From Treponema sp. (GTDB taxonomy: Bacteria > Spirochaetota > Spirochaetia > Treponematales > Treponemataceae): a stretch of 64,000 nucleotides of DNA. The notes beneath the pieces are model-generated. The model saw nothing but the letters and a program-made list of their open reading frames with translations, had not been told where the DNA came from and did not search any database. Position 1 is the first letter of the stretch. Each line of letters opens with the position of its first letter. The DNA lies in NCBI GenBank assembly GCA_024402665.1, contig JAKSTI010000001.1, positions 160,617-224,616 on the forward strand, in the 5' to 3' direction. The position numbers were made by a program, and so were the translations under genes. Positions 1 through 7,308 of this stretch are shown here, piece after piece.

Positions 1-552
1 GGTCAGATTTTAATTGACGGACTTGATTTGCAGGATCTTCAGATTAAATCTGTTCGTAAACAAGTTGGTGTAATGCTTCAGGATTCTTTCCTCTTTAGTG
101 GAACTATTATGGATAATATCCGTTATGGTCGTCTTGATGCTACTGATGAAGAATGTATTGAAGCTGCAAAAACTGTTCAAGCACATGAATTTATTACAGC
201 TTTGCCTGACGGATATAACACAATGCTTACTGCAAATGGTGGTGGACTTTCACAGGGACAGCGCCAGATTATCAGTTTTGCCAGAGTTCTGCTTTCTGAT
301 CCAAGAATTCTTATTCTTGATGAAGCAACTTCTTCTGTTGATACACAGACAGAAAAACTTGTTCAGATTGGTTTGAATAAGCTTTTGAAAAACAGAACTT
401 CATTTATTATTGCTCATCGTCTTTCTACTATCCGTAATGCCGATGTTATTTTCTACGTTGAACATGGTGTAATCAAGGAACGTGGAAATCATCAGCAGCT
501 TATTGATTTGAAAGGTGAATATTATAAAATGTGCACAAAAGTTAATAAATAA
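1..552 (+). CDS. ABC exporter, ATP-binding C-terminal part (partial)
   Basis: The reading frame is open from base 1, so the N-terminal membrane domain and the Walker A region lie outside the window. What remains is the end of an exporter-type nucleotide-binding domain (MsbA/MdlB/LmrA group). It has a Q-loop (MLQDSFLFSGT), the signature region GGGLSQGQRQ, Walker B ILILDEATSSVD with its catalytic Glu, and the H-loop AHRLSTI. The signature reads LSQGQ rather than the common LSGGQ, a variant often seen in one half of heterodimeric exporters. That suggests, as an inference, that the partner half lies upstream. It should energise export of a lipid, peptide or drug at the inner membrane; the substrate cannot be told. 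A strong terminator follows the stop codon. Confidence 0.9.
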   Translation, partial: GQILIDGLDLQDLQIKSVRKQVGVMLQDSFLFSGTIMDNIRYGRLDATDEECIEAAKTVQAHEFITALPDGYNTMLTANGGGLSQGQRQIISFARVLLSDPRILILDEATSSVDTQTEKLVQIGLNKLLKNRTSFIIAHRLSTIRNADVIFYVEHGVIKERGNHQQLIDLKGEYYKMCTKVNK

Positions 553-571
553 TTTTTTCTCCTAAAGATTT

Positions 572-613
572 AGCCGTATCATTTTTTCTTTGAAATCTGA
601 TACGGCTGTTTCT
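572..613 (+). terminator. Rho-independent terminator after the ABC exporter
   Basis: A perfect 10-bp inverted repeat (AGCCGTATCA at 572-581, TGATACGGCT at 598-607) encloses a 16-nt T-rich loop and is followed by a short T-rich stretch. It separates the exporter from the ribosomal operon. Confidence 0.75.
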
Positions 614-631
614 TTTATTACAGTTCTACTA

Positions 632-658
632 TTGAATAAATCTTTAATTTCTTATAAT
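632..658 (+). promoter_or_regulatory. Probable promoter of the rpsP operon
   Basis: TTGAAT at 632-637 and TATAAT at 653-658 resemble sigma-70 boxes, although the spacer is only 15 bp. An overlapping TAATAT at 655-660 gives 17 bp. This is the only good candidate between the upstream terminator and rpsP. Confidence 0.5.
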
Positions 659-670
659 ATAATTAACTAT

Positions 671-724
671 CACAATAGGTATTATTGTGTCCAAGTTAGT
701 AAATTTGATACCAGAAATGGTGTC
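671..724 (+). promoter_or_regulatory. Structured 5' leader of rpsP with two hairpins
   Basis: The leader holds two hairpins. The first is CACAATA/TATTGTG at 671-677 and 683-689. The second is a 7-bp stem (707-713 with 718-724, one G-U pair) closed by a GAAA tetraloop at 714-717. The second ends only 2 nt before the Shine-Dalgarno GGAGGA at 727-732. A GNRA-capped stem beside the ribosome binding site is a typical place for ribosomal-protein feedback or mRNA stabilisation, but a regulatory role is inferred from position only. Confidence 0.45.
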
Positions 725-737
725 ATGGAGGATATAA

Positions 738-989
738 ATGGTCAAAATCAGACTTAAGAGATTTGGTACTCAGAAACGTCCTTGCTATCGTGTAGTTGTT
801 CAGGACTCACGCAAGCCACGTGACGGTGTATGTATCGAAGAAATTGGAACTTTCCAGCCAATCGCTAAGGAAGATGCTCAGGTTTCTATCGATATGGACC
901 GTGCAAAGTACTGGATCAGTGTTGGTGCTCAGCCTACTGATATCGTTAAGAAATTAATGAATCGTCAGTCTGCAAAACAGGCAAAATAA
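738..989 (+). CDS. rpsP: 30S ribosomal protein S16
   Basis: This 83-residue protein opens with [29 protein letters not shown], the strongly conserved S16 N-terminus, and carries the [14 protein letters not shown] segment near its end. S16 binds 16S rRNA in the body of the small subunit and is needed for its assembly. The start codon at 738 has a clear GGAGGA Shine-Dalgarno 5 bp upstream. The gene opens the common bacterial order rpsP, KH protein, rimM, trmD, rplS, with gaps of 4-19 bp, so the five are very likely co-transcribed. The length is normal for the family and nothing looks abnormal. Confidence 0.97.
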   Translation: MVKIRLKRFGTQKRPCYRVVVQDSRKPRDGVCIEEIGTFQPIAKEDAQVSIDMDRAKYWISVGAQPTDIVKKLMNRQSAKQAK

Positions 990-1008
990 TTTACAGAGAG
1001 GCTAGAAA

Positions 1009-1245
1009 ATGGAAAAAGACCTGATTGAATACATCGCAAAATCATTGGTCGATGATCCGTCAGCTGTATCTGTAAATGAAACTGAAGGCGAGAAGGGCAT
1101 GGTGCTTCAACTTAAAGTAGCAGATGGTGATATTGGCAAGGTTATCGGTAAATACGGAAGAATTGCTAAAGCCATGAGAACTGTTTTAAGTGCATCGGCT
1201 GTTAAAGACGGTAAACGTTACAGTCTTGATATTCTTGATAACTAA
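1009..1245 (+). CDS. khpA: KH-domain RNA-binding protein KhpA (YlqC family)
   Basis: This 78-residue single-KH protein contains the GxxG nucleic-acid-binding loop in GKVIGKYGRIAKAMR (about residues 43-57), followed by the short C-terminal strand YSLDILDN. Proteins of this family sit between rpsP and rimM in many bacteria. In Gram-positive species KhpA pairs with KhpB in small-RNA binding and cell-size control; whether that holds in spirochaetes cannot be read from the sequence. A GAGAGG ribosome binding site precedes the ATG. Length and motif fit the family exactly. Confidence 0.9.
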   Translation: MEKDLIEYIAKSLVDDPSAVSVNETEGEKGMVLQLKVADGDIGKVIGKYGRIAKAMRTVLSASAVKDGKRYSLDILDN

Positions 1246-1261
1246 TTTAGGAATATCGTAG

Positions 1262-1807
1262 ATGGAAAAAGCACTGTTTGTAGTTGGTATCATTAGAGGA
1301 ACTCATGGTTTTTCTGGTGAATGTAAAGTAGAAAGTAGCTCTGGTGAGTACGAGCATTTGCTTAAACTTAAAGATGTTACTTTGCAGCATGGTAGTGAAT
1401 CAAGAGAAGTATCTGTAGAGTCTTGTTCTCTTGGAAATAATATCATGTATGTTAAATTCAAAGGAATCGATTCCGACAAAGATATACTTAAGTATAATCG
1501 ATGGGAGATAGTTGTTCCTAGAAAGTATGCCAAACCTCTTGAAAAAGGCGAATGGTATATTTCAGACTTACAAAATTGTTCCCTTGTTTATGAAGGGAAA
1601 GGCGAACCGGCAACGTTGGATGCACCTGCAAAAGTTGTAGGGACAATCACAGACGTATTGGAAGGCGGAGCAGGTTACTTGTTAGAAGTTTCTCTCTCCG
1701 ATAGTTGTGACCGAAAAGTTCTTGTACCATTCCGTGATGAATTCATTGGAAAGGTAGATGTAAAGAATGGTACGGTGCAATTGATGCACCTCTGGATTCT
1801 GGAGTAA
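1262..1807 (+). CDS. rimM: 16S rRNA processing protein RimM
   Basis: This 181-residue protein has the two-domain RimM layout. The N-terminal barrel begins VGIIRGTHGFSGECKVES, and the C-terminal PRC-type barrel contains EWYISDLQNCSLVYEG, VVGTITDVLEGGAGYLLEV and the VPFRDEFIGKVDVKNG strand. RimM binds S19 and helps mature the 30S head and the 3' end of 16S rRNA. An insertion-like stretch with EPATLDAPA lies between two strands of the second barrel. The gene lies between the KH protein and trmD, its usual place, and stops 4 nt before the trmD start, which suggests translational coupling. Confidence 0.92.
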   Translation: MEKALFVVGIIRGTHGFSGECKVESSSGEYEHLLKLKDVTLQHGSESREVSVESCSLGNNIMYVKFKGIDSDKDILKYNRWEIVVPRKYAKPLEKGEWYISDLQNCSLVYEGKGEPATLDAPAKVVGTITDVLEGGAGYLLEVSLSDSCDRKVLVPFRDEFIGKVDVKNGTVQLMHLWILE

Positions 1808-1811
1808 TTCC

Positions 1812-2600
1812 ATGAAATTTACAGTGCTGACCTTATTTCCTGATATTGTTAAGGCTTTTTTTGAAAACTCAATCATGGCCAAAGCAGTTGAAAAGGGAAT
1901 TATTGCTTACGATCTGGTGAACATCAGAGATTTTGCTACTGATAAACACCATACCTGTGATGACGGAACGTACGGAGGTGGAGCCGGGCAGTTGATGCTT
2001 GCTGAACCTCTTGGAAATGCGCTTGATAGCGTTAAGGCTTATAAAAAGCATGTAATTTTTGTTACACCTAGTGGAAAGCCTTTGACTCAAAAAAAAGCGC
2101 AGGAATTAAGTTGCAAAGACGAACTTGTGTTTATTTGCGGCCGATACGAAGGTATTGATCAGCGAATAATCGATTTGTACGTGGATGAAGAAATCTCTAT
2201 TGGAGATTATGTAATGTCCAGCGGTGAAGTTGCAGCAACAGTTATCATTGATACTGTTTACCGTCTTGTTGATGGTGTAATTTCCCACGAATCCTTAGAT
2301 GAGGAAAGTTATTGCGACGGGCTTTTGGAATACCCACAGTATACACGTCCAGTGGAATACAAAGGTATGAAAGTTCCAGATGTTTTGCTTAGTGGCAATC
2401 ATGAGGAAATCCGAAAGTGGCGGCTTAAAAAGCGGTTGATGAAAACTTTAGCAAATAGACCAGATCTGGTTTATGAAGCTAGAAAGAATGGTCAGCTTTC
2501 TGAAGAAGCCGAAAAGATGATTGAGGAAATAACTGCTCAGTTTTTTGCAAAACGTCAGCCTAAAAAAAAGCGACGGATTAAAAAAACTGAAAATGATTAA
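1812..2600 (+). CDS. trmD: tRNA (guanine-37-N1)-methyltransferase TrmD
   Basis: TrmD methylates G37 next to the anticodon using S-adenosylmethionine, which prevents +1 frameshifting. The 262-residue sequence starts MKFTVLTLFPDIVKAFFENSI and contains DDGTYGGGAGQLMLAEPL, the SAM-site trefoil-knot segments VFICGRYEGIDQRII and IGDYVMSSGEVAATVIID, and the C-terminal tRNA-binding part with VLLSGNHEEIRKWRL. All are hallmarks of the SPOUT-class enzyme. A basic tail (QPKKKRRIKK) extends the C-terminus slightly. It follows rimM and precedes rplS by 12 nt within the operon. Confidence 0.96.
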   Translation: MKFTVLTLFPDIVKAFFENSIMAKAVEKGIIAYDLVNIRDFATDKHHTCDDGTYGGGAGQLMLAEPLGNALDSVKAYKKHVIFVTPSGKPLTQKKAQELSCKDELVFICGRYEGIDQRIIDLYVDEEISIGDYVMSSGEVAATVIIDTVYRLVDGVISHESLDEESYCDGLLEYPQYTRPVEYKGMKVPDVLLSGNHEEIRKWRLKKRLMKTLANRPDLVYEARKNGQLSEEAEKMIEEITAQFFAKRQPKKKRRIKKTEND

Positions 2601-2612
2601 AAGGAGATCACT

Positions 2613-3059
2613 ATGGATCTTATTAAAACTATTGAAGAAACACAGAAAAGACCTGGAGCTCAGGATTTCAATGTTGGTGATACAGTAAAAGTTTACTTCA
2701 AAATTATTGAAGGTAAAACAGAACGTGTTCAGGTTTACGAAGGTATCGTTCTTTGTAAAAAGAATGAAGGTGCTCGTAAAACATTCACAGTTCGTAAGAT
2801 TTCTTACGGTGTAGGTGTTGAACGTGTATTCCCTTATAACAGCCCACGTATCGTAAAAGTTGATATCGTACGTCCTGGTAAAGTACGCCGTGCTAAACTT
2901 TACTACTTACGCGATAAGATCGGTAAGGATGCTAAAGTTAAGACTTTGGTAGGTGCTAAAGTTACTGAAGCTTTGAATGCTCGTAACGCACGTGCTGCTG
3001 AAGCTGCTGCTGCAAAAGAAGCTGCTGAAAAAGCTGCTGCAGAAGCAAATCAGAACTAA
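2613..3059 (+). CDS. rplS: 50S ribosomal protein L19
   Basis: L19 lies at the interface between the subunits. Its core (about residues 1-120) is typical, with [42 protein letters not shown] and [13 protein letters not shown]. The protein has 148 residues, about 30 more than usual. The excess is an alanine- and glutamate-rich tail ([21 protein letters not shown]) that should form a charged helix or stay disordered. A strong AAAAGGAG ribosome binding site precedes the ATG. An intrinsic terminator immediately downstream marks the end of the main ribosomal transcript, although the following gene begins close behind it. Confidence 0.96.
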   Translation: MDLIKTIEETQKRPGAQDFNVGDTVKVYFKIIEGKTERVQVYEGIVLCKKNEGARKTFTVRKISYGVGVERVFPYNSPRIVKVDIVRPGKVRRAKLYYLRDKIGKDAKVKTLVGAKVTEALNARNARAAEAAAAKEAAEKAAAEANQN

Positions 3060-3087
3060 TTCATAACTTAAATTAGTTTTTATAAAA

Positions 3088-3124
3088 AATGAGATTGCAT
3101 CTTTCGCAATCTCATTTTTTTTTG
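3088..3124 (+). terminator. Rho-independent terminator after rplS
   Basis: GAGATTGC at 3091-3098 pairs with GCAATCTC at 3106-3113 and is followed by a run of T. It ends the rpsP-rplS transcript. The stem and T-run overlap any start codon proposed for the next gene before about 3125. Confidence 0.85.
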
Positions 3125-3136
3125 TACACTTTATAT

Positions 3137-4186
3137 GTGCATAACAATAATCTGATTGTAAATACAAATAATATTGCCAACACAAATCTCCAGCCTAAGA
3201 TCTTAAAAAATGGCGATGCAGTGCTGGTTCGTATTTTATCTCAATTAGCAGATGGCCGCTATTCTGGTTCCGTTGCCGGTCATAGAGTGACTTTGAATGC
3301 ATCTTCTAAATTAATTCCAGGTTCCACTTTTATTGGAAATGTGCTTCTAAAAAACGGGACAATTCATATTACACCGCAAAATACAGTATCTGAACAATCA
3401 GCAGCTTCCTCAGTTGAATTAAAAGTATTGCAGGAAAGCGATTCAGCAAAATTTTTAATTTCTATTGGTCTTCCACCAGATTCTTTATCACTACATTTAT
3501 TTTTGCAATTAAAACAACTTGGTCTGAAATATGAACCTAAATTAATGAACAGGCTTCATGATCTTGCATTAAAATTTCCTGGTAAAGAAAAACGGGCTGC
3601 AGAAATTTTATTGCTTCTTGAAAAAAAAGGAATTACAGCTTCTGAAGAAGAGATTGCTGAATTATTGAATGAAATAGATTCAGATGAAGTTTCAGAATCT
3701 TCTGCTGAAGTAGCATTATTGGAGTCTCAGGAAAGTATTTCTGCGCAAGACATTAAGGATTTTTTTAATTCTATGGTAAAGTTTGCGGCAGAAAATACTA
3801 CAGGTTTACTTACAATTTTTAATCATCTTGGAAATGAAAAATCAGGAGAAGGAAACTGGGTATTTTTTCCATTTGAAATTACTAAGAGTGAAAAGGTTTT
3901 GGGGCAGGGGACAATTAAGCTGTTTTTGTGTCAGAAAAAGCTGGACAGAATCTTACTGAATTGTGATTATGGTGAAAAAAAATATTTCTTTTCTTTACAA
4001 AATAAATTTGTTAGATTTAATGTAGAGGGTGCTTCAGAAAGTCAGATTTCTTCCTTCAAAAACACACTGGAACAAAAATTAAAACTTATAAATCGGGAAT
4101 TTAACGTTCAGTTTGTAGATAAGGAATTACTGGAAGGAACCGGATGTGAAGATGAAGAGATTTTATCTTTTGGAGCAATGGTATGA
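3137..4186 (+). CDS. FliK-like/YlqG-type protein, unknown function
   Basis: The frame is open from 3089, but that ATG lies inside the rplS terminator. The first plausible start outside it is GTG at 3137, which has no clear ribosome binding site, giving about 349 residues. The N-terminal part (KNGDAVLVRILSQLADGRYSGSVAGHRVTL ... GSTFIGNVLLKNGTIHITP) resembles the beta-rich segment seen in hook-length-control-like proteins encoded beside a small FlhB-like protein, as with ylqG-ylqH in Bacillus. Acidic and helical stretches follow, and the C-terminal part contains WVFFPFEITKSEKVLGQGTIKLFLC, like the C-terminal domain of FliK-type proteins. It overlaps the next gene by 4 nt (ATGA). The family call rests on this pairing and on weak similarity. 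Confidence 0.55.
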   Translation: MHNNNLIVNTNNIANTNLQPKILKNGDAVLVRILSQLADGRYSGSVAGHRVTLNASSKLIPGSTFIGNVLLKNGTIHITPQNTVSEQSAASSVELKVLQESDSAKFLISIGLPPDSLSLHLFLQLKQLGLKYEPKLMNRLHDLALKFPGKEKRAAEILLLLEKKGITASEEEIAELLNEIDSDEVSESSAEVALLESQESISAQDIKDFFNSMVKFAAENTTGLLTIFNHLGNEKSGEGNWVFFPFEITKSEKVLGQGTIKLFLCQKKLDRILLNCDYGEKKYFFSLQNKFVRFNVEGASESQISSFKNTLEQKLKLINREFNVQFVDKELLEGTGCEDEEILSFGAMV

Positions 4187-4422
4187 AAAAAGCAGTAGCC
4201 TTAAAGTATCCTGAAAATAGTCCGGCTCCTTTTATAACTGCAAAAGGTAAAGGTGAACTGGCAGAAAAAATTCTTGCAGAAGCAAAAAAGAATGATATTG
4301 AAATAAGAGAAGATTTAGAACTGGTAGAAATGCTTTCTGCTCAAGATATAGGAAATTATGTTCAGGAAGAAACCTGGGAGGCCCTTGCTGTAATATTCAG
4401 CTTTATTCTGGAGAAAAAATAG
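4183..4422 (+). CDS. FlhB-like cytoplasmic-domain protein (YlqH type)
   Basis: This 79-residue protein matches only the part of FlhB after its NPTH autocleavage site: AVALKYPENSPAPFITAKGKGELAEKILAEAKKNDIEIREDLELVEML. FlhB is the export-specificity switch of the flagellar type III secretion gate. This protein has no membrane segments and no NPTH motif, so it resembles a free-standing version of the FlhB C-terminal cleavage product. It is translationally coupled to the FliK-like gene (ATGA overlap). FliK and FlhB interact in flagella, so the pair may form an equivalent complex, but no function is established. Confidence 0.8.
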   Translation: MKKAVALKYPENSPAPFITAKGKGELAEKILAEAKKNDIEIREDLELVEMLSAQDIGNYVQEETWEALAVIFSFILEKK

Positions 4423-4784
4423 TGAGTAAAAAGGATACTGGAAATTGCGGTGAAAAACGAGCGTGTGATTTTCTGGTAAACAAGGGATATGAAATTTTAT
4501 TTCAAAACTGGCGGACAAGAACTGGAGAAATTGATATAATTACTAAGAAAGATGATTCGATTGTATTTGTGGAAGTTAAAACTCTTCCTAATGGTACAAA
4601 TGACATGCTTTCAAGAGAATTAAATTACAATAAACAGCAGAAGATTATAAAAACTTCTAAACGTTTTCTGTTAAATCATCGACAATATAATAACAGTTAT
4701 ATCAGATTTGATGTAATTGTTATTGATATGCCTGGCTATCCAGAAGTGTATCATATTGAAAATGCTTTTACGGAGTTTTTATGA
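4422..4784 (+). CDS. yraN: YraN family (UPF0102) predicted endonuclease-fold protein
   Basis: This 120-residue protein has the YraN signature: GNCGEKRACDFLVNKGYEILFQNWRTRTGEIDIITKKDDSIVFVEVKT. The E-x(n)-GEIDI-x(n)-VEVK residues form a PD-(D/E)XK nuclease-type core. The family is widespread and sits near rnhB, rimM or DprA genes; its biological role is unsettled. Translation starts at GTG 4422, sharing one base with the preceding stop (TAGTG), which argues for coupling to the FlhB-like gene. It overlaps the following small gene by 4 nt. Confidence 0.88.
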   Translation: MSKKDTGNCGEKRACDFLVNKGYEILFQNWRTRTGEIDIITKKDDSIVFVEVKTLPNGTNDMLSRELNYNKQQKIIKTSKRFLLNHRQYNNSYIRFDVIVIDMPGYPEVYHIENAFTEFL

Positions 4785-4975
4785 TTTCGGGTGTTACATC
4801 AGGTACAGCAACTCTTGTTCTTGAAAAAGAAGAAGATCAGTTGCCACCACGCATCTTAGAGTTGCGAAAGAAAATTCACAGTGAGGAATATCTCGAAAAT
4901 GCAATCCAGCGAATTGCTCAGGTAATCAGCGGAAAGTTAGTAGAGAATCCTGAAGAACTTAAATTGCAGGAATAG
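4781..4975 (+). CDS. Small protein of unknown function, 64 residues
   Basis: The ATG overlaps the yraN stop by 4 nt (ATGA), which supports real, coupled translation. The protein is mainly helical. It has a charged middle (PPRILELRKKIHSEEYLENAIQRIAQVISGKLVENPEEL) resembling the C-terminal helices of anti-sigma factor FlgM (the R..I.S..Y....I...A..I...L pattern). That similarity is weak and I offer it only as a possibility. Placement in a cluster with FliK-like and FlhB-like proteins makes a flagellar link thinkable. No recognised domain is certain. Confidence 0.55.
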   Translation: MISGVTSGTATLVLEKEEDQLPPRILELRKKIHSEEYLENAIQRIAQVISGKLVENPEELKLQE

Positions 4976-4997
4976 CAGCTGCAACGGGAGAAAATTC

Positions 4998-5468
4998 ATG
5001 GACAAAAATCGTCGTAACAAAAAATATTCTAATTGGAACAATCAGAATAAAAATAATCAGCATAATAATTCCTCTGACAAACAGAAAAAAAATGAACCTG
5101 TACGTCAGAATTACGATGATGCAGCTATGAAAGAAAGACAGCAGGCTATTCAGCAATTAAAAGCAAAACAGATTGTTTGTCCAAAATGCAATCAGGTTAT
5201 TCAGGATGTTGCCTCAGCTTTGAGTGATAAAACTTCTGGTTCACCAATTCATTTTGAATGTGCCATTGGTGAAGTTGAAAAGTCTGAAAAACTTGGACAG
5301 AACGAAAAAATTGCCTATATTGGTCAGGGTAGATTTGGAGTTCTTTATTTTGAAAATCCAAGAGACCAGCGCCATTTTACTATTAAAAAGATTATTGAAT
5401 GGGAAAATCGCGAAACAAAAAGCGAATGGCGTAATGAATATAGCGAATTGTACAGCAAGGTAAATTAA
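4998..5468 (+). CDS. Zinc-finger-like protein of unknown function
   Basis: This 156-residue protein has two parts. Residues 1-55 are a low-complexity Asn/Lys/Gln-rich basic tail, probably disordered and suited to nucleic-acid contact. Residues 55-156 contain CPKC (about 60) and a later single Cys in HFECAIG, which suggest a zinc-ribbon-like fold. They are followed by IAYIGQGRFGVLYFENPRDQRHFTIKKIIEWENRE. It lies between the yraN cluster and earP, with gaps of 22 and 6 bp, so it is probably co-transcribed. I do not recognise the family; treponemes appear to carry such a gene here, but that is recollection and not a search result. Confidence 0.7.
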   Translation: MDKNRRNKKYSNWNNQNKNNQHNNSSDKQKKNEPVRQNYDDAAMKERQQAIQQLKAKQIVCPKCNQVIQDVASALSDKTSGSPIHFECAIGEVEKSEKLGQNEKIAYIGQGRFGVLYFENPRDQRHFTIKKIIEWENRETKSEWRNEYSELYSKVN

Positions 5469-5474
5469 TTTTTT

Positions 5475-6593
5475 ATGGAAATTACCCTGCTTTGTAAAGT
5501 AGTTGATAATTTTGGTGATGTAGGGGTTGCTTACAGACTTATTTCGCGTTTACATAAGCTTAATCCTGATAATAAATTAAATCTTATTATTGATGACCTT
5601 TATTCTTTTCAAAAAATAAACAATAAAATAAATCCTGCAAAATCTTTTCAGCAGGTAGATTCCCTTAATATTTATAACTGGAATGAGTATAATTTTTGTT
5701 ATTCCGCATTTTCTGGTGAAAAAAATCAGCATCTGCAAATAATTCTTGAATTGTTTCAGTGTGGCCGTCCAGATTGGATGGAAAAAATCCTTTTTGAAGA
5801 TAATCTTGATCATGTTGTAAACATAATCATGGTTGATTATCTTACTGCTGAAACTTATGCCGAAGATTTTCATAAATTACAATCCCTTACAAGAAAAGCA
5901 ATTGTTCAAAAAGTCAATTTTATGCCTGGATTTACAGATAAAACAGGTGGACTTATTATTGATGATAACTGGAATCAAATAGCAACTAGAAATTCACAAG
6001 GTGATATTTTGTTTTTCTGTTATGACAGAGATGGTTCTGGATGGGACCCTTTATTAAAAGCATTAAATAAATATAATCAGACTTTATCAAAAAAACTTCT
6101 TGTTGCTCAGGGAAAAGGCCATGATTCTTTGATTACATCTTATAACCACCTATCTGATTTTTTGAATTATCAAGTCCAGTCTCTTGATTTTTTGAATCAG
6201 AATCAGTGGGATAATATGATGAAAAATTGTTCCTTCCTTTTTATCCGTGGTGAAGAAACAATGAGCCGTGCATGTCTTTCTGGTATCCCTTTTGTCTGGC
6301 ATGCCTATCCTCAAAGTGACGAGTATCAGCTTGTAAAAGTTAAAGCCCTGCTTGATGTAATGAAAAATCATTTTTTACCCCAGGATTTTTCTGTTGTTGA
6401 AAAGGTCTGGCTTATGTTCAATACTCCTGTTTCAGAAGTTGATGATATTTCTTTTGAAAATGCTATATACGAATTTCTTGTGCAGCAGGAAAAACTTGTT
6501 TATGGATTCAATAGTTTCTCTAAATCCTTATTAAATAATGGTGACATGGCAAAAAATCTTCTTGATTTTATATCTGAGATTGCATCTAAATAA
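5475..6593 (+). CDS. earP: EF-P arginine rhamnosyltransferase EarP
   Basis: EarP transfers rhamnose from dTDP-rhamnose to an arginine of elongation factor P, which activates EF-P for relieving ribosome stalling at polyproline. The 372-residue protein begins ITLLCKVVDNFGDVGVAYRL, with Asp11 and Asp15 at the spacing of the known catalytic aspartates. It carries the nucleotide-sugar motif FLFIRGEETMSRACLSGIPFVWHAYPQ (about residues 255-280), typical of this GT-B enzyme. Its neighbour is efp, whose modification-site residue is Arg32, exactly as EarP requires. There is no ribosome binding site, and the gene starts 6 nt after the preceding stop, so it probably relies on coupling. Confidence 0.93.
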   Translation: MEITLLCKVVDNFGDVGVAYRLISRLHKLNPDNKLNLIIDDLYSFQKINNKINPAKSFQQVDSLNIYNWNEYNFCYSAFSGEKNQHLQIILELFQCGRPDWMEKILFEDNLDHVVNIIMVDYLTAETYAEDFHKLQSLTRKAIVQKVNFMPGFTDKTGGLIIDDNWNQIATRNSQGDILFFCYDRDGSGWDPLLKALNKYNQTLSKKLLVAQGKGHDSLITSYNHLSDFLNYQVQSLDFLNQNQWDNMMKNCSFLFIRGEETMSRACLSGIPFVWHAYPQSDEYQLVKVKALLDVMKNHFLPQDFSVVEKVWLMFNTPVSEVDDISFENAIYEFLVQQEKLVYGFNSFSKSLLNNGDMAKNLLDFISEIASK

Positions 6594-6611
6594 TAAATTC
6601 TGACTCTACTG

Positions 6612-6640
6612 ATGACATTATTAAAAAAAAATACTATAAT
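6612..6640 (+). promoter_or_regulatory. Promoter of efp
   Basis: ATGACA at 6612-6617 and a perfect TATAAT at 6635-6640 are separated by exactly 17 bp. Transcription would start near 6647, leaving a leader of about 35 nt with TGAGG at 6669-6673 as ribosome binding site. Confidence 0.75.
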
Positions 6641-6681
6641 ATATAAAATATTTTCGAAACTTATTTTTTGAGGTTTATATT

Positions 6682-7248
6682 ATGTTAATGACATCACAGT
6701 TAAAAGTTGGTACAGCTTTTATGTATGAAGGAAATCCTCTTATCGTACAGAAAATGCTTGGACAGCGTTCAGGACGTGCCGGAATGGTAACAAGTTTCCG
6801 CGTAAAGAACCTTGTAACAAACTCTACAATGGATCTTGGTATTGACGCTGGTGAAAAATTTGACGAAGTTGATCTTGAACCACATGTAACAAAACTTTCT
6901 TACATCGACGGTGACACATTTGTATTCATGGATCAGGATACTTATGAACAGTTTGAACTTGCAAAAGAAGACCTTGGAGATTACGCTGGTTACATTACTC
7001 CAGATGATGATCTTGAAGTAAATCTTACATTCTATGAAGGAAAACCAGTAGGTATTGACCTTCCAGTACGCGTTACACGTACAGTTACATACTGTGAACC
7101 AGGTGTAAAAGGTGATACTTCAGGAAAATCTTTGAAACCTGCTACTCTTGATACAGGTATTGAAGTTCGCGTTCCATTGTTCATCAATACAGACGACAAA
7201 ATCGTTATTGATACCCGTGATGGAAGCTTCCTTGAAAGAGCAAAATAA
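6682..7248 (+). CDS. efp: Translation elongation factor P (Arg32 type)
   Basis: EF-P enters the ribosomal E site and helps form peptide bonds at consecutive prolines. The protein has 188 residues in three beta domains. Domain I contains the loop GQRSGRAG, whose tip is Arg32 when counting from the ATG at 6682. Domains II and III include SYIDGDTFVFMDQDTYEQFEL and the C-terminal signature GIEVRVPLFINTDDKIVIDTRDGSFLER. Arg32 marks the EarP/rhamnosylation type, as opposed to the Lys (EpmA) type, and earP lies just upstream. TGAGG 8 bp before the first ATG favours that start over the second ATG at 6688. It has its own promoter and terminator. Confidence 0.97.
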   Translation: MLMTSQLKVGTAFMYEGNPLIVQKMLGQRSGRAGMVTSFRVKNLVTNSTMDLGIDAGEKFDEVDLEPHVTKLSYIDGDTFVFMDQDTYEQFELAKEDLGDYAGYITPDDDLEVNLTFYEGKPVGIDLPVRVTRTVTYCEPGVKGDTSGKSLKPATLDTGIEVRVPLFINTDDKIVIDTRDGSFLERAK

Positions 7249-7273
7249 TTTAAGTTATCTTATATAACTTTAT

Positions 7274-7308
7274 AACCCCTGTAAGATTTTCTTGCAGGGG
7301 TTTTATTT
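7274..7308. terminator. Bidirectional terminator between efp and umuC
   Basis: A 12-bp stem (7274-7285 with 7291-7302, one G-U pair) has a small loop and T-rich flank on the plus strand. It sits between convergent efp and umuC, and its downstream arm touches the umuC stop codon at 7303, so it may serve both. Confidence 0.75.

Noticed and set aside
3089..3136. ATG 3089 as start of the FliK-like gene
   Set aside because: This start lies within the rplS terminator stem; the translated lead is hydrophobic and unlike the rest of the protein.
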